Shown: positions 9,572 to 18,812, counted from the first letter of the stretch. The stretch: 43,700 bases of DNA from Pantanalinema sp. GBBB05 (GCA_016743235.1 VRZD01000048.1:1-43700); one strand, 5' to 3'. The notes: a model not told the origin generated them from the sequence alone. Made by a program: numbers and translations.

Positions 9572-10768
9572 ATGGTGGATGTGTCCGATCGGTTCATTCA
9601 AATTGCCAGTATTGTTACTGATAAGATTGCTCAACTATTGTACGCCCCTGTTTTAGTGACGGATGGCAAAGGTATGGTAATTACAAGTAGTGAGCCGTAT
9701 CAGGTCGGGCTAGCTTTAGACTGGAAGAGAGGTGAAAAGGCGCTAGAAAACTTTTTAAGAGTACCTTTGCAATATGAAGCTGGAATTGGCGAGGTAATTG
9801 TTGGGGAGCCATTTAATCAAGAAGTAATTTCTCCTCGGTTAGCTCAGATTCTAGTTGAGTTAGTAGTTAATCAGACTACGGCTAACCAGGATCAGCGACC
9901 TAGTCAACATGAATTAAAAAATCAGTTGATCTATGACTTGTTACATAGTCGAGTTCGTGATGAAACTGTGGTTCTGACTCGAGCTAGACAATTAGGTATG
10001 GATCTAACTCCTCCTAGGGCGGTTATTCTAATTAATGCAGTAGATTATATTTTAAAAAATTCAAGTAACTTTCAATATGAGTTGACAGAGTTAGAACAAC
10101 AGCGTCGAACTCAGGTTGTGATTAGTAGCATCGTAAATTTTTTTCACTTACCTAGTGATACCATCTGTGCTGATCTTGGACAAGGAAATGTTTGTGTCCT
10201 TAAAGCTAGTGATACTAAAAATCTTAATCCTTGGGCGGATGGTGATGATATTGCTAAAAGCTCAGGGTCATCCTGGTCCAATCTAGTGGCGTTGAAGCGA
10301 GCCGCAGATGCTTTACTTCTCCGATTACGTAATGATACTGGTGCTGAAATTGACATTGGTATTGGTCGCTATCATCCTGGAGTGCAGGGGTTGGCTCGAT
10401 CGTACGAAGATGCTCGTGCCGCATTGTCACTAGGTAGCCGATTTCGAGGGCATAACCGAGTTCATTGTTTAGGAGAACTAGGAGTAGCAGCTTTTGTGGG
10501 AGTATCAGATGAAAATACTAAGGTAGATCTGGCTAAACACTTGCTCGGTCCGCTCGACCATGAGCCAGAGCTCTTAACTACGTTAGACGTGTTCTTCGCC
10601 GAAAATTGTTGTCCTTCGTCTACAGCTAAGCGGCTTTCAATTCATCGAAATACCTTGAGTTATCGATTAGATAAGATCTTTTCTCTAACAGGGTTAGAAC
10701 CACGCAGATTTGATGATGCCGTTCAAATGCGGCTTTGTTTGCTTCTCCGATCGCTACATTCTCCATAA
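9572..10768 (+). CDS. CdaR/PucR-family transcriptional regulator
   Basis: This 398-residue regulator has the CdaR layout. The N-terminal sugar-diacid-recognition-like region (about 5-135) carries MVDVSDRFIQIASIVTDKIA and APVLVTDGKGMVITSS. A degenerate GGDEF-like middle domain follows (about 230-315, with IDIGIGRYHPGVQGLARSYE). The C-terminal PucR-type helix-turn-helix (about 335-395) contains FFAENCCPSSTAKRLSIHRN followed by TLSYRLDKI. In known members the N-terminal domain senses glycerate-like or other small acids. No sugar-diacid catabolic gene lies nearby; the neighbours are stress genes and a hemerythrin, so the target is unknown. The ATG at 9572 gives the usual family N-terminus. Family assignment is firm. 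Confidence 0.9.
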   Translation: MVDVSDRFIQIASIVTDKIAQLLYAPVLVTDGKGMVITSSEPYQVGLALDWKRGEKALENFLRVPLQYEAGIGEVIVGEPFNQEVISPRLAQILVELVVNQTTANQDQRPSQHELKNQLIYDLLHSRVRDETVVLTRARQLGMDLTPPRAVILINAVDYILKNSSNFQYELTELEQQRRTQVVISSIVNFFHLPSDTICADLGQGNVCVLKASDTKNLNPWADGDDIAKSSGSSWSNLVALKRAADALLLRLRNDTGAEIDIGIGRYHPGVQGLARSYEDARAALSLGSRFRGHNRVHCLGELGVAAFVGVSDENTKVDLAKHLLGPLDHEPELLTTLDVFFAENCCPSSTAKRLSIHRNTLSYRLDKIFSLTGLEPRRFDDAVQMRLCLLLRSLHSP

Positions 10769-10910
10769 GCGACTTAGTCTAAAATAATCAAGGATGGATT
10801 AAATTCCAACGAATGAATTGCGATCGTAACAATGTTATGGCAATTTAATCCGAGTTCAACTATTTCCATTTTTAAGGTTGAACCAGGAATACAATCTTTG
10901 CAAGCTTGGC

Positions 10911-11384
10911 TTATTTCCTAGCTAAAGCGGCTTCAACCTCTGATTGCCATTTTTGTTTGGCAGCCTGAAATTTCTGACCTAATACTTGCAATTTCTCTTC
11001 TTCTATACACTCCCGTACAGCAGTAAAAATTTCAGATTCCTCTTCCTGAACGTGATGCATTACAGATTCTTTCAAATGAGTCAGCTTTGTTTTAAACTCA
11101 GCGTCACTAGGTTGCAATGATTTCATTTGCTCAAGTAGAATCTTAACGGCATTATGCTCTGATTCAGCTTCTTCAATAAAGCCCTCTAATTCTTCGTATT
11201 CTCGCATGGTCGGGTAGAAGGCTAGTTCTTCTGCATAAGTATGTAAAGTTAGCTCTTTGTAAATTTGATTAAAACAATCTTGAGCTTTCTTCCCATTTCC
11301 TGAATTTTCTAGCTGATCAAAGAGCTGTTCGACTTCACGGTGCTCATTTTCGATCATTAAAAGAATATCTTGTGCCATAGCCAT
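10911..11384 (-). CDS. Hemerythrin HHE-domain protein
   Basis: This 157-residue four-helix protein has the hemerythrin iron ligands: H15 in ENEHREVEQ, H48 and E52 in LTLHTYAEELAFYP, H77 in SEHNAVK, and H110/H111 with E115 in VMHHVQEEESEIF. A di-iron site that senses or stores oxygen, NO or peroxide is the family expectation. The C-terminal 40 residues form a charged helix without ligands. GGGAG stands 7-8 bases before the ATG at 11384 on the minus strand; a second ATG two codons in is also possible. It is convergent with the CdaR-type gene and sits in a stress-gene neighbourhood. Confidence 0.92.
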   Translation of the reverse strand: MAMAQDILLMIENEHREVEQLFDQLENSGNGKKAQDCFNQIYKELTLHTYAEELAFYPTMREYEELEGFIEEAESEHNAVKILLEQMKSLQPSDAEFKTKLTHLKESVMHHVQEEESEIFTAVRECIEEEKLQVLGQKFQAAKQKWQSEVEAALARK

Positions 11385-11759
11385 GATTATCTCCCTTAAG
11401 TTAGCTGCCTAAGCTTATACCTACCTTATAAATGGCTATAGCAAAGTGATAAAATCCTCACCCTTTTGACAGAACATCATTCTTATAGGTCTTTTAATTT
11501 TCTAACAAAGCTGAAACTTTGGATAACGCCAGTATTTAAACAGTTAAAAGATCGCAATGATACAGAGTTATTTAACCTGCTATGCATTTGCCCAATGTCT
11601 TCAAATAAGACTATATTGCTATTTATGCAAATGCCCAATGAATTCAAGGAAATAACTTAATTAATATGCTTTATAGAACATAGATCTAATAAGAATACAG
11701 AGGGCTAAATAACTCAAAAAAAATTACTAAGGTAAGGGTTAACAAGCGGAGTATGAGGG
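11385..11759. other. Divergent intergenic region before the glycan operon
   Basis: This is 375 AT-rich bases between the hemerythrin start and the first glycosyltransferase. It should hold the glycan operon promoter. Two near-identical 16-base words (ATGCATTTGCCCAATG near 11582 and ATGCAAATGCCCAATG near 11624) differ at two positions and could be a repeated operator. A 64-codon open frame here has no coding character. Confidence 0.4.
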
Positions 11760-12857
11760 ATGAAACAACATCTGAACATGGGTCGAAAATTACGGAATCC
11801 CTTACCTCAAACTATCGTGATTGTACGAGCGTTACCTGGACTAGGGGATCTACTGTGTTTAGTTCCTGCGCTCCGGGCGTTACGATCCAACTTTCCAGCC
11901 GCTCAAATCACGTTAGTGGGTCTACCTGGGGCAACTCAGTTTGTTCAACGGTTTCATCACTATTTAGATACTTGGCTAGAGTTTCCTGGTTATCCCGGCA
12001 TCCCCGAAACCTCAGTTCATCCAGGTCGGATCGTAACCTTTCTCGCTCGGATACAACAGTTAAATGTTGATTTCGCTTTGCAAATGCATGGAAACGGGAT
12101 TTGTATGAATGCCCTGACTCTGCTATTGGGTGCTAAGCAAAGTGCGGGGTTTTTCCCAATGGAACACTACTGCCCTGACTCAACTAGCTTCATGGCGTAT
12201 CCTGAGCATGAGCACGAAATCTGGCGGCATTTGCGGCTATTGGAGTTTCTTGGCATTCCGCTCCAGGGTAGCCATCTAGAATTTCCCATCTGGCAATCAG
12301 AATGGCAGGAATTCCAAGCTCTCGCCCAAGCTCACAATCTAAGCCCTGGTAATTATGTCTGTATTCATCCCGGTGCTAGCATTAGTTCTCGCCGTTGGAA
12401 TATCCATGATTTTGCGATCGTTGCGGATCGACTAGCAGGTCAGGGATTTCAGATCATCTTAACTGGAACTAAGGCTGAAACTAGCTTGACTCAAGCTGTT
12501 GCTCAAGCGATGCGATTTCCAGCCATTGATCTAGCCGGAAAAACTAATTTAGGCACGATCGCTGCACTATTGAAAGAATCAAAATTGCTAATTTGCAATG
12601 ATACTGGCATTTCTCATTTAGCGGCAGCACTAGGGGTGAAGAGTGTTGTCGTGTTTTCTAACTCTGATCCTCAGCGTTGGGCTCCCCTCGATCGCCAACG
12701 CCATCGCATTGTGCAAGTCTGCCCTGTAGAGTGTAGGCAGTCCGAGCCAGACCTTCTAGTGGCTGATCCTACACTCTTTCCCTCTCAGAGTGCCACAACA
12801 GCAGTGATTACAGCTGCCATAGATTTGTTGCGACAGGAGTTTGCTTATGCTTCCTGA
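11760..12857 (+). CDS. Glycosyltransferase family 9 (heptosyltransferase-type)
   Basis: This 365-residue GT-B enzyme of family GT9 (ADP-heptose:LPS heptosyltransferase type) is the first gene of the operon. The N-terminal Rossmann domain starts with IVIVRALPGLGDLLCLVPAL, the acceptor-side motif with its conserved D. The C-terminal nucleotide-sugar domain has IHPGASISSRRWN near residue 202, then TGTKAE and the donor-site loop LICNDTGISHLAAALGVKS. GGAG at 11748-11751, 8 bases upstream, supports this start. The end overlaps the next gene. It would transfer a heptose-like sugar at the cytoplasmic face; the true donor and acceptor are not known. Confidence 0.9.
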   Translation: MKQHLNMGRKLRNPLPQTIVIVRALPGLGDLLCLVPALRALRSNFPAAQITLVGLPGATQFVQRFHHYLDTWLEFPGYPGIPETSVHPGRIVTFLARIQQLNVDFALQMHGNGICMNALTLLLGAKQSAGFFPMEHYCPDSTSFMAYPEHEHEIWRHLRLLEFLGIPLQGSHLEFPIWQSEWQEFQALAQAHNLSPGNYVCIHPGASISSRRWNIHDFAIVADRLAGQGFQIILTGTKAETSLTQAVAQAMRFPAIDLAGKTNLGTIAALLKESKLLICNDTGISHLAAALGVKSVVVFSNSDPQRWAPLDRQRHRIVQVCPVECRQSEPDLLVADPTLFPSQSATTAVITAAIDLLRQEFAYAS

Positions 12858-13347
12858 ATCCTGGCAAACGGTAGAACAGCTTTTATTACTTTGTGCTAGT
12901 ACGGGTCAAAGTGAATTAGTTGCCCTGGATGCGGTTTTGCAAGTTATTCAGCAATCACTACCAGCTACTTGTATAACATTGTTACTGATTGAACCATCAA
13001 CTTATCGCTATGCCACAGTCAGCACTAACTTAAATGACTGGATACAGCAGACAATTGCCATCTCCTACGATCGCGACATGACATTTATTGAGCACATCCA
13101 AGGTCAATCTTATGATGCGGCGATCGTATTTACTGCTCCAGGACAATCACCGTATGCTCTGGCGTACTACTGCTATCTAGCAGGCATTCCACTACGATTA
13201 GGTCAATCCCAAGAGTTTGGCGGGGGAGTACTTTCACACGCAGTTCAGCCGCCCATTGCAGCAACGACTCTAACAGGTTATTACCTACATTTACTCAAAT
13301 CTATTGGTTTTTCGCTGGCAGAATCGGCAATGATTGCGATCGGTTAA
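12847..13347 (+). CDS. N-terminal-only GT9-like protein
   Basis: This 166-residue protein resembles only the N-terminal half of the neighbouring GT9 enzymes. YDAAIVFTAPGQSPYALAYY, then GIPLRLGQSQE and a LLKSIGF helix, align with YDAAVIFTVYSQNPLPSAVL (gene at 18846) and FDAAIVLTSFSQSPHPAGLV (gene at 20493). The first strand lacks the D-x-IGD acceptor motif, and the whole C-terminal ADP-sugar domain is missing, so catalysis is not expected. CAGGAG 8 bases before the ATG at 12847 supports this start, which overlaps the previous stop by 11 bases. The frame is intact. It may be a decayed copy or a partner subunit. Confidence 0.75.
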   Translation: MLPESWQTVEQLLLLCASTGQSELVALDAVLQVIQQSLPATCITLLLIEPSTYRYATVSTNLNDWIQQTIAISYDRDMTFIEHIQGQSYDAAIVFTAPGQSPYALAYYCYLAGIPLRLGQSQEFGGGVLSHAVQPPIAATTLTGYYLHLLKSIGFSLAESAMIAIG

Positions 13348-13373
13348 TCTGTATCCTTCCACCCTTTGATCCT

Positions 13374-14342
13374 ATGCGGTTACGAATTCTCACCTGGCAC
13401 ATTCATGGTAGCTATCTTTACTACTTAACTCAGGCAAACCATGAGTTTTATTTGCCTGTGAAACCAGGTAAACCAGAGGGGTATGGTGGTCGTCTAGCTG
13501 GGTTTCCCTGGGGGGATAATGTCCATGATATTCCTGCCGAAGAGGTACAATACCAAGCGTTTGATTGCATCTTATTTCAATCCCGTCGCAATTATTTGCA
13601 GGATCAATATGAGATTTTGTCAGAATCTCAACGGCAATTGCCTCGCCTATATCTAGAACATGATCCGCCTCAAGAACATCCAACTAATACGACACATATT
13701 GTTGATGATCCGAGTGTATTCCTAATCCATGTCACTCCCTTCAATCAATTGATGTGGGACTGTGGTCATACTCCCACCTGTGTGATTGAACATGGTGTGA
13801 TGCTGCCAAATACGGTGCAATATACTGGGGAAATTGCCCGAGGACTTGTTGTGGCAAATGGTTTAGCCAAACGGGGTCGGCGGTTAGGGGCAGATATTTT
13901 CCAACAGGTACGCCAGATAGTTCCACTAGATTTAGTTGGTATGCAAGCAGAGATGTTAGAGGGTGTAGGCGAAATTCCGCATCTCCAGTTACCAGAATTT
14001 CAATCTCATTATCGCTTCTTCTTTCATCCAGTGCGCTACACAAGTTTAGGTTTAGCTGTATGTGAAGCCATGATGGTTGGATTACCTATTGTCGGACTTG
14101 CCACAACGGAGTTAGCAACGGTAATTGAAAATGGCGTTTCGGGATATATCGATACCAATATTGAGCATTTGATTGAGCGTATGCAAGAACTGATTGCTGA
14201 TCCGGTAAAAGCTCGCCGGTTGGGAAATGGAGCCCAGGAAAAGGCACGATCGCGCTTCCATATTCAACGATTTATTGACGATTGGCATCAGGTATTGGAA
14301 CGAGCGATCGCACATCATTCAACCTTAGTAGGCAGTTATTGA
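13374..14342 (+). CDS. GT-B glycosyltransferase (GT4-like)
   Basis: This 322-residue glycosyltransferase has a short, divergent N-terminal domain (MRLRILTWHIHGSYLYYLTQ) and a C-terminal domain of GT4 type. The donor-site block SLGLAVCEAMMVGLPIVGLA (about 224-243) holds the E-x7-E-like region, followed by VIENGVSGYID. Proteins with this layout sit in heptose and spore/S-layer glycan clusters next to GT9 and GmhA genes. It is co-directional, starting 26 bases after the preceding stop. Sugar specificity cannot be read from the sequence. An ORF in the next frame begins inside its end, but the true start of the next gene is later. Confidence 0.85.
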   Translation: MRLRILTWHIHGSYLYYLTQANHEFYLPVKPGKPEGYGGRLAGFPWGDNVHDIPAEEVQYQAFDCILFQSRRNYLQDQYEILSESQRQLPRLYLEHDPPQEHPTNTTHIVDDPSVFLIHVTPFNQLMWDCGHTPTCVIEHGVMLPNTVQYTGEIARGLVVANGLAKRGRRLGADIFQQVRQIVPLDLVGMQAEMLEGVGEIPHLQLPEFQSHYRFFFHPVRYTSLGLAVCEAMMVGLPIVGLATTELATVIENGVSGYIDTNIEHLIERMQELIADPVKARRLGNGAQEKARSRFHIQRFIDDWHQVLERAIAHHSTLVGSY

Positions 14343-14416
14343 TAGAGGTTTGCTCTCTCCTTAACTTCATGGCTGGTATTAATTCCAGAATTACTTTTAC
14401 CCCTAAGAGCGTAACT

Positions 14417-16375
14417 ATGACTAAACGAATTGCCCTAATTAGTGAACATGCTACACCACTCGGGATTTTTGGTGGCGTTGATAGTGGTGGGCAAAACGTT
14501 TATGTTGGTCAACTTGCCAAACATTTAGCGGCGATTGGCTACGACGTAGATGTGTTGACCCGTCGGGATTCTATCCATCTGCCTGATGTCGTGGAATGGC
14601 AGCAGGGAGTCCGAGTGATCCATGTTCCCGCCGGTCCACCGATCGCCTTACCAAAGGAACATCTACTGCCCTACATGGACGAATTTACTACGTTTGTATT
14701 GAACTGGTGTCGCTGCCAAGTTGCATATGATCTAATTCATGCCAATTTTTGGATGTCGGCATTAGTTGCATCAGAAATTAAACGATCGCTAGGCATCCCT
14801 TATGTTGTGACTTTTCATGCCTTAGGGCGAGTTCGTCGCCTGTATCAAGGTGATGCAGATCTATTTCCTAACGAACGCTTTGTGATCGAAGAGCGAGTGG
14901 TGCAGGATGCAGACTACATTATTGCCGAATGCCCGCAGGATCGGGAAGACTTATTAACGCTCTATCATGCGGATCCCAACCGGATCAGCGTGATTCCCTG
15001 TGGCTTCGATCCGATGGAGTTTTGGGCAATTAATAAAATTCGGGCGCGGCTGACTTTAGGATTATCTCCTGATGAACAGCTCATTTTGCAATTAGGTCGT
15101 ATGGTACCCCGCAAAGGTATTGACAACGTGATTCGTGGCTTTGCTGAACTGCTGAAACATCATGCTACACCGGTGCGATTACTGATTGTAGGCGGTGAAG
15201 CAGACACCCCCGATCCGCAACGTACACCGGAGATTGGTCGCTTACAAGCGATCGCAGCAGAACTGGGTATAGCGGCACAAGTGACATTTGTGGGGCGTAA
15301 AGGGCGAGAAGTTCTGAAATACTACTACAGTGCTGCCGATGTGTTTGTGACAACGCCCTGGTATGAACCATTTGGCATTACCCCGATTGAAGCTATGGCC
15401 TGTGGTACTCCGGTTATCGGTGCGGATGTTGGTGGAGTCAAGTTCACCGTTAAAGATAGTGAAACCGGGTATTTAGTACCCCCCAATCAACCGGAACTGT
15501 TAGCCGATCGCTTACTCCATCTTTTAGAAAGTCCACGACTGCTTAGTTTATTTGGTCATCAAGCCATCCGTCGCAGCCAGGAGCACTTTACCTGGCAAAA
15601 AGTCACTAGTGCGGTAGCGGCGTTGTATGAAGAAGTACTGAGCGGAGTCAGCGCTGTGTCGGGAGTCGAAGCGGAGCGATTTGCCCTACTCGATCGGGGC
15701 TTTGCCGCCGCGATTGATGCAGTACAACAATCCCAACAGTTATTACGACCTGTGATTCAATCTGCTGCCGAAGCAATGAGTGTGTGTTTCTCTCGGGGTG
15801 GCAAATTACTGATTGCTGGTAATGGAGGTAGTGCTGCCGATGCTCAACATTTTGCGGCGGAGTTAGTGGGTCGCTTCTGTTGCCCGCACCGGGCTGGACT
15901 CCCGGCTATGGCATTGACAGCTGATACCGCCTTTCTCACGGCCTGGGCAAATGATGTCAATTATGATGATGTGTTTGCACGGCAGGTGGAGACCTTTGCC
16001 CAACCCCATGATGTACTGATTGGCATTAGTACCAGTGGTCGGTCTAAGAACTTAGTGGCAGCATTTGCAGCCGCCCAATGCTTAAATTTGGGTACGATCG
16101 CTCTCTTAGGTGGCGATGGCGGTGACTTACAGCAGATGGCAGATATGGCGATCGTAATTCCAGCTTTAGAAACCCAAAGGATTCAGGAGGTGCAGATTTT
16201 AGTGATTCATCTACTCTGTGAACTATTAGAAGAGCACCTGCTCACAACCAATTCTAGTCAAACCAAATTACCTAAGGTATGGGACTTGGAAGCAATGCCG
16301 AAGATCATCAGTCCAGCCCAACTACCTGCAGTCACATGGATGGAAACGGATTCAGCCTTTCCGACATTAGCGTAA
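14417..16375 (+). CDS. GT4 glycosyltransferase fused to phosphoheptose isomerase (GmhA)
   Basis: This 652-residue fusion has two complete enzymes. Residues 1 to about 405 are a GT4 enzyme with the sucrose-synthase-like motif GGVDSGGQNVYV (19-30) and the retaining pair E317 and E325 in YEPFGITPIEAMACG. Residues about 425-620 are a GmhA SIS domain, which converts sedoheptulose 7-phosphate to D-glycero-D-manno-heptose 7-phosphate. Its GNGGS phosphate loop (468-472), metal ligands H478, E482, Q590 and H598 (same spacing as H61, E65, Q172 and H180 of known GmhA) and STSGRS are all present. The start at 14417 follows AAGAG and gives MTKRIALISEHATP; in-frame ATGs at 14369 and 14282 would reach back to or into the previous gene. 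Fusion of heptose synthesis with sugar transfer is unusual. Confidence 0.92.
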   Translation: MTKRIALISEHATPLGIFGGVDSGGQNVYVGQLAKHLAAIGYDVDVLTRRDSIHLPDVVEWQQGVRVIHVPAGPPIALPKEHLLPYMDEFTTFVLNWCRCQVAYDLIHANFWMSALVASEIKRSLGIPYVVTFHALGRVRRLYQGDADLFPNERFVIEERVVQDADYIIAECPQDREDLLTLYHADPNRISVIPCGFDPMEFWAINKIRARLTLGLSPDEQLILQLGRMVPRKGIDNVIRGFAELLKHHATPVRLLIVGGEADTPDPQRTPEIGRLQAIAAELGIAAQVTFVGRKGREVLKYYYSAADVFVTTPWYEPFGITPIEAMACGTPVIGADVGGVKFTVKDSETGYLVPPNQPELLADRLLHLLESPRLLSLFGHQAIRRSQEHFTWQKVTSAVAALYEEVLSGVSAVSGVEAERFALLDRGFAAAIDAVQQSQQLLRPVIQSAAEAMSVCFSRGGKLLIAGNGGSAADAQHFAAELVGRFCCPHRAGLPAMALTADTAFLTAWANDVNYDDVFARQVETFAQPHDVLIGISTSGRSKNLVAAFAAAQCLNLGTIALLGGDGGDLQQMADMAIVIPALETQRIQEVQILVIHLLCELLEEHLLTTNSSQTKLPKVWDLEAMPKIISPAQLPAVTWMETDSAFPTLA

Positions 16376-16410
16376 GCAGTTTAGTAACATAAATTCAGGA
16401 GCGAAAGAGT

Positions 16411-17136
16411 ATGTCAGCATTAACTGAAAAAGTAACTCTGGTAACAGGTGGTAGCCAAGGTTTAGGAGCCGCTATCTGTGAAACGTTAGCAGAGGCTGGT
16501 GCTTCAGTCATTATCGCTGATATTAAATTAGATCAGGCGGAGCAAGTGGCAAGAGGATTACAGGAACGAGGGCTGGATGTGATTGCCCTTCCTCTCGATA
16601 TCACGAATGACCAACAACTGGCAACCACTGTCCAGAAAATTGTGGATCAATACGGTCGGATCGATGTACTGGTCAATAATGCTGGTACTGATGTCACCTT
16701 ACCGATCGAGGAACTGTCGATTGCCGATATCGATCGCGTATTAAATGTCAATCTTAGGGCACCATTCCTGCTCTCTAAGCTAGTGCTACCGATCATGAAA
16801 CGCCATGGTCAGGGACATATCGTCAATATTGCGTCTACGGCGGCTAAACGTACCTGGTCGAATGCGACGGCATATCACACGAGCAAATGGGGGTTGATGG
16901 GATTTAGCCATGCTCTACATGTGGAAGCTCGTCCTCATAAAGTCAAAGTCACCGCAGTTGTAGCTGGTGGCATGAGAACTCCATTTATTCTCGATCGCTT
17001 TCCTGATACCCCATTAGATAAATTACAGGATCCCAAACATGTTGCAGAAACAGTGCGATTTATTTTGATGCAGCCAGAAGAAACTGTAATTCCAGAAGTG
17101 ATGGTGTTACCCATGCAAGAAACCTCTTGGCCTTAA
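16411..17136 (+). CDS. Short-chain dehydrogenase/reductase
   Basis: This is a 241-residue classical SDR with NAD(P)-binding TGGSQGLG (12-19), D64 in PLDIT, NNAG (89-92), N114, S142, and the catalytic Y155 and K159 in YHTSK. D37 after the second strand (IIADIK) suggests NAD preference. It is a single-domain classical SDR, so it is not the extended-type ADP-heptose epimerase HldD. Placed between GmhA and GmhB, it may oxidise or reduce a heptose intermediate or its nucleotide sugar. AGGAG precedes the ATG. The family is certain and the substrate unknown. Confidence 0.9.
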   Translation: MSALTEKVTLVTGGSQGLGAAICETLAEAGASVIIADIKLDQAEQVARGLQERGLDVIALPLDITNDQQLATTVQKIVDQYGRIDVLVNNAGTDVTLPIEELSIADIDRVLNVNLRAPFLLSKLVLPIMKRHGQGHIVNIASTAAKRTWSNATAYHTSKWGLMGFSHALHVEARPHKVKVTAVVAGGMRTPFILDRFPDTPLDKLQDPKHVAETVRFILMQPEETVIPEVMVLPMQETSWP

Positions 17137-17145
17137 GGACTGCGT

Positions 17146-17766
17146 ATGCATCGTCAGGCTATCTTTTTGGACAAAGACGGGACGCTAATTCAAGATGTCC
17201 CTTATAACGTTAATCCGGAGTGGATTCGGTTCACACATAAAGCTGCAGAGGGTTTACGTTTACTCCATCAGGCTGGGTATCCATTAATTGTGATTACCAA
17301 TCAAGCTGGGGTGGCACGAGGATATTTTCCCGAAACAGCATTAGTCGCTGTCGAGCAGTGTTTACAGGACCTGTTTGCCGCGATCGATGTCCCATTAGCT
17401 GGTTTCTATTACTGTCCTCATGATCCAGAGGGTGTTGTGTCACCTTATGCGATTAAGTGTGATTGCCGCAAACCCCAACCAGGCTTACTAAAACAGGCTG
17501 CCAACATCCAGCAGATTAGCTTGCCACGATCGTGGTTTATTGGTGACATTTTGCATGATGTGGAAGCTGGTCGAGCTGCTGGGTGCCGCACCATTCTGAT
17601 CGATAACGGCAATGAAACGGAATGGCAACTTTCACCCCGACGGCTACCGCATCATATTGTCAGCAATTTATGGGAAGCTGCCCGAGTGATTATTGCCCTC
17701 GATCGCAGAATTGTCCCGCCAGGAGAACTCACCTCTATTAATGGTTGTAGCGGTAACAGGAAATGA
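17146..17766 (+). CDS. gmhB: D-glycero-D-manno-heptose 1,7-bisphosphate 7-phosphatase
   Basis: This 206-residue HAD-IIIA phosphatase has the GmhB signature: nucleophile and acid D9 and D11 in FLDKDGT, TNQAG at 51-55, structural zinc ligands C90, H92, C105 and C107 (CPH and CDC with the same spacing as characterised GmhB), K109, and D134/D138 in GDILHD. It removes the 7-phosphate of heptose 1,7-bisphosphate. The product is about 15 residues longer than usual, with a low-complexity tail. It starts 9 bases after the SDR stop and overlaps the kinase gene by ATGA, implying translational coupling. The histidinol-phosphatase paralogue is less likely given the context. Confidence 0.92.
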   Translation: MHRQAIFLDKDGTLIQDVPYNVNPEWIRFTHKAAEGLRLLHQAGYPLIVITNQAGVARGYFPETALVAVEQCLQDLFAAIDVPLAGFYYCPHDPEGVVSPYAIKCDCRKPQPGLLKQAANIQQISLPRSWFIGDILHDVEAGRAAGCRTILIDNGNETEWQLSPRRLPHHIVSNLWEAARVIIALDRRIVPPGELTSINGCSGNRK

Positions 17767-18812
17767 TTGAGCCAGCAGCAACTAGGTCGAATCTAACGAA
17801 CTTGATTCATCATTGGCAATCCTTGACGGTTCTAGTAATTGGCGATGTCATACTGGACTCTTACTTCGTCGGCAATTCGGATCGCCTCTGCCAGGAAGCT
17901 CCGGTTCCAGTCGTCGCGATACAGCAACGTCAAGATTTTCCCGGTGGCGCTGCTAATGTAGCGGCGAATATTGCTAGCTTAGGAGCACAGGTTTTCCTCT
18001 TATCTGTGATTGGCTGTGATGATGAAGGTGAGCGCTTACAGCAAGTGTTGGCTGAATCAAAGATTACTGCTGAACACCTAATTGTCAGTAACGAGCATCG
18101 GACATTAGTGAAACAACGGGTAGTTGCTAATAACCATCTCATCGTCCGATTTGACTACGGTAGTACAAAATCACTTTCCTCAACATTAGAACAGCAACTG
18201 ATTGGTCGCTTAATCCAGTTATTTCCCCGTTGTGATGCAGTCATCATTTCGGACTATCATTATGGCACTCTCACGCCTCGGGTGATTCAATTTCTAGCGA
18301 AGTTACAAGCTCAACTACCGCGCCCGATCGCAATAGATACTAAGCAATTATCTGCTTACCAAGCAGTCAATGCCACAGCCATCAAACCTAACTATTTTGA
18401 AGCTATTCAGTTATTAAAATTAGCTAAGCAGAGGCACAATCGAGCCGAGCAAATCACGCCCTATGGCGATCGACTCTTACAGTTAACTGGCGCTAGAATT
18501 GCCGCTGTTACATTGGATGCTGAAGGTGCGATCGTGTTTGAACAAGGAGAAAGCCCAGTTCGCACTACGGCTCAACCTGTACCGCAACAGCAAACTTCGG
18601 GGGCGGGAGACACCTTTATTGCCACCTTAACTTTAGCTCTGGCAAGCCATATTCCTACTCACATGGCTGCTGTTCTAGCTACTGCGGCTACAGCTGTAGT
18701 GGTGCAACAGCCTGGAACAACTCGCTGCACTGCCTCAGCCTTATGCCAGTCGTTTAATCATTTAAACTCGCAGGCAAACCAGAGTTTCTCCACCCAGGGG
18801 ACTAACGAGTAA
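17763..18812 (+). CDS. Heptose 7-phosphate kinase (HldA / HldE N-terminal type)
   Basis: This 349-residue PfkB-family kinase matches the RfaE domain I / HldA group: VIGDVILDSYFVG near the N-terminus, the sugar-site loop FPGGAANVAANIASLGA, and the catalytic anion-hole motif SGAGDTF (279-285) with base D283. It phosphorylates D-glycero-D-manno-heptose 7-phosphate at C1, the step between GmhA and GmhB. The protein stops after the kinase domain. The nucleotidyltransferase domain that HldE carries is missing and no separate copy lies in the window. The start overlaps the gmhB stop (ATGA). Confidence 0.9.
   Translation: MIEPAATRSNLTNLIHHWQSLTVLVIGDVILDSYFVGNSDRLCQEAPVPVVAIQQRQDFPGGAANVAANIASLGAQVFLLSVIGCDDEGERLQQVLAESKITAEHLIVSNEHRTLVKQRVVANNHLIVRFDYGSTKSLSSTLEQQLIGRLIQLFPRCDAVIISDYHYGTLTPRVIQFLAKLQAQLPRPIAIDTKQLSAYQAVNATAIKPNYFEAIQLLKLAKQRHNRAEQITPYGDRLLQLTGARIAAVTLDAEGAIVFEQGESPVRTTAQPVPQQQTSGAGDTFIATLTLALASHIPTHMAAVLATAATAVVVQQPGTTRCTASALCQSFNHLNSQANQSFSTQGTNE

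Noticed and set aside
11466..11660. A 64-codon open frame before the glycan operon
   Set aside because: AT-driven frame with no start signal or recognisable pattern, lying in a promoter region.
16411..17136. SDR considered as the ADP-heptose epimerase HldD
   Set aside because: It is a 241-residue classical SDR; HldD is an extended SDR of over 300 residues with a C-terminal substrate domain.
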